The notes beneath the pieces are model-generated. The model saw only the letters and a list, made by a program, of their open reading frames with translations. It did no database searches and was not told where the DNA came from. Source: Kiloniellaceae bacterium (lineage in GTDB: Bacteria > Pseudomonadota > Alphaproteobacteria > Kiloniellales > Kiloniellaceae). From it: 6,454 nt of DNA. Of this stretch, positions 6,383-6,454 are shown piece after piece. The stretch lies in assembly GCA_021776195.1 (NCBI GenBank), contig JAJFGK010000028.1, positions 1 to 6,454 on the forward strand. The letters are read 5' to 3'. The translations under genes and the position numbers were made by a program. Position 1 is the first letter of the stretch, and every line of letters begins with the position of its first letter.

Positions 6383-6454
6383 CAGGGGTGCGAAAAGGGG
6401 ACTGGCTCGCCTTCGCCGCAGGCGAAGGGGTGCCTGTCCCTTTTTCGCTGGCGG
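6383..6454 (+). repeat. REP-like palindromic element, copy C, reaching the window edge
   Basis: This copy aligns without gaps to copy A at a 229-bp offset, with three differences (6411, 6420, 6441). The outer stem is GCGAAAAGGGGAC (6390-6402) with GTCCCTTTTTCGC (6436-6448); the single change makes a G-U pair in RNA. The inner stem is CTTCGCC (6411-6417) with GGCGAAG (6421-6427) around GCA. The difference at 6411 extends this stem by one pair compared with copy A. The element may continue past 6454. Confidence 0.85.

Larger units (their letters stand above)
6127..6454. other. Non-coding region occupied by a palindromic repeat cluster
   Basis: No gene is supported in these 328 bp after the methyltransferase stop. 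Frames crossing it run through the hairpin repeats and show no domain. The region contains three repeat copies, listed separately, at 6154-6225, 6257-6299 and 6383-6454. A small extra hairpin, CTCGG-ACTAA-CCGAG, lies at 6326-6340. The next gene must lie to the right of the window. Confidence 0.75.

Noticed and set aside
6154..6454. CRISPR array
   Set aside because: Only three copies occur, with unequal spacing, alternating orientation and internal hairpins, and there are no cas genes. This does not fit a direct-repeat and spacer array.

Overview
The window is GC-rich chromosomal DNA in which every real gene shows the codon pattern of a high-GC proteobacterium. GTG starts, long spurious antisense reading frames, and the mix of gene families fit an alphaproteobacterium, perhaps of the Rhodospirillales. 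That placement is inferred from composition and style, because no rRNA or other marker gene is present.

Layout: positions 1-1801 hold the minus-strand 5' portion (about 600 codons) of a hydantoinase/oxoprolinase-family ATP-dependent amidohydrolase whose 3' end lies beyond the left edge. Positions 1802-2216 are a gene-free gap with a weak candidate promoter and an inverted repeat. Positions 2217-3326 encode, on the minus strand, an exported serine hydrolase of the beta-lactamase class C/esterase type; this gene and its flanks are clearly less GC-rich than the neighbours. Positions 3497-5230 (minus) encode a saccharopine dehydrogenase-like NAD(P)-binding protein fused to a C-terminal DUF4166 domain. 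A 155-bp divergent gap separates it from a plus-strand TylF-type SAM-dependent O-methyltransferase (5386-6126). The right end (6127-6454) is non-coding and holds three copies of a palindromic element in alternating orientation.

The four genes do not form an obvious single pathway. The three minus-strand genes are separated by 170 and 415 bp, so they are probably not one tight operon. The divergent oxidoreductase and methyltransferase could share a control region, but nothing in the sequence proves a functional link.

The most notable non-genic signal is the repeat cluster at 6154-6454. Conserved GGGACTGGCTCG and GGTGCCTGTCCC arms enclose inner hairpin stems that differ between copies yet remain base-paired, which suggests a structured REP/BIME-like mobile element. 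I found no convincing new defence, biosynthetic or mobile gene system in the window.
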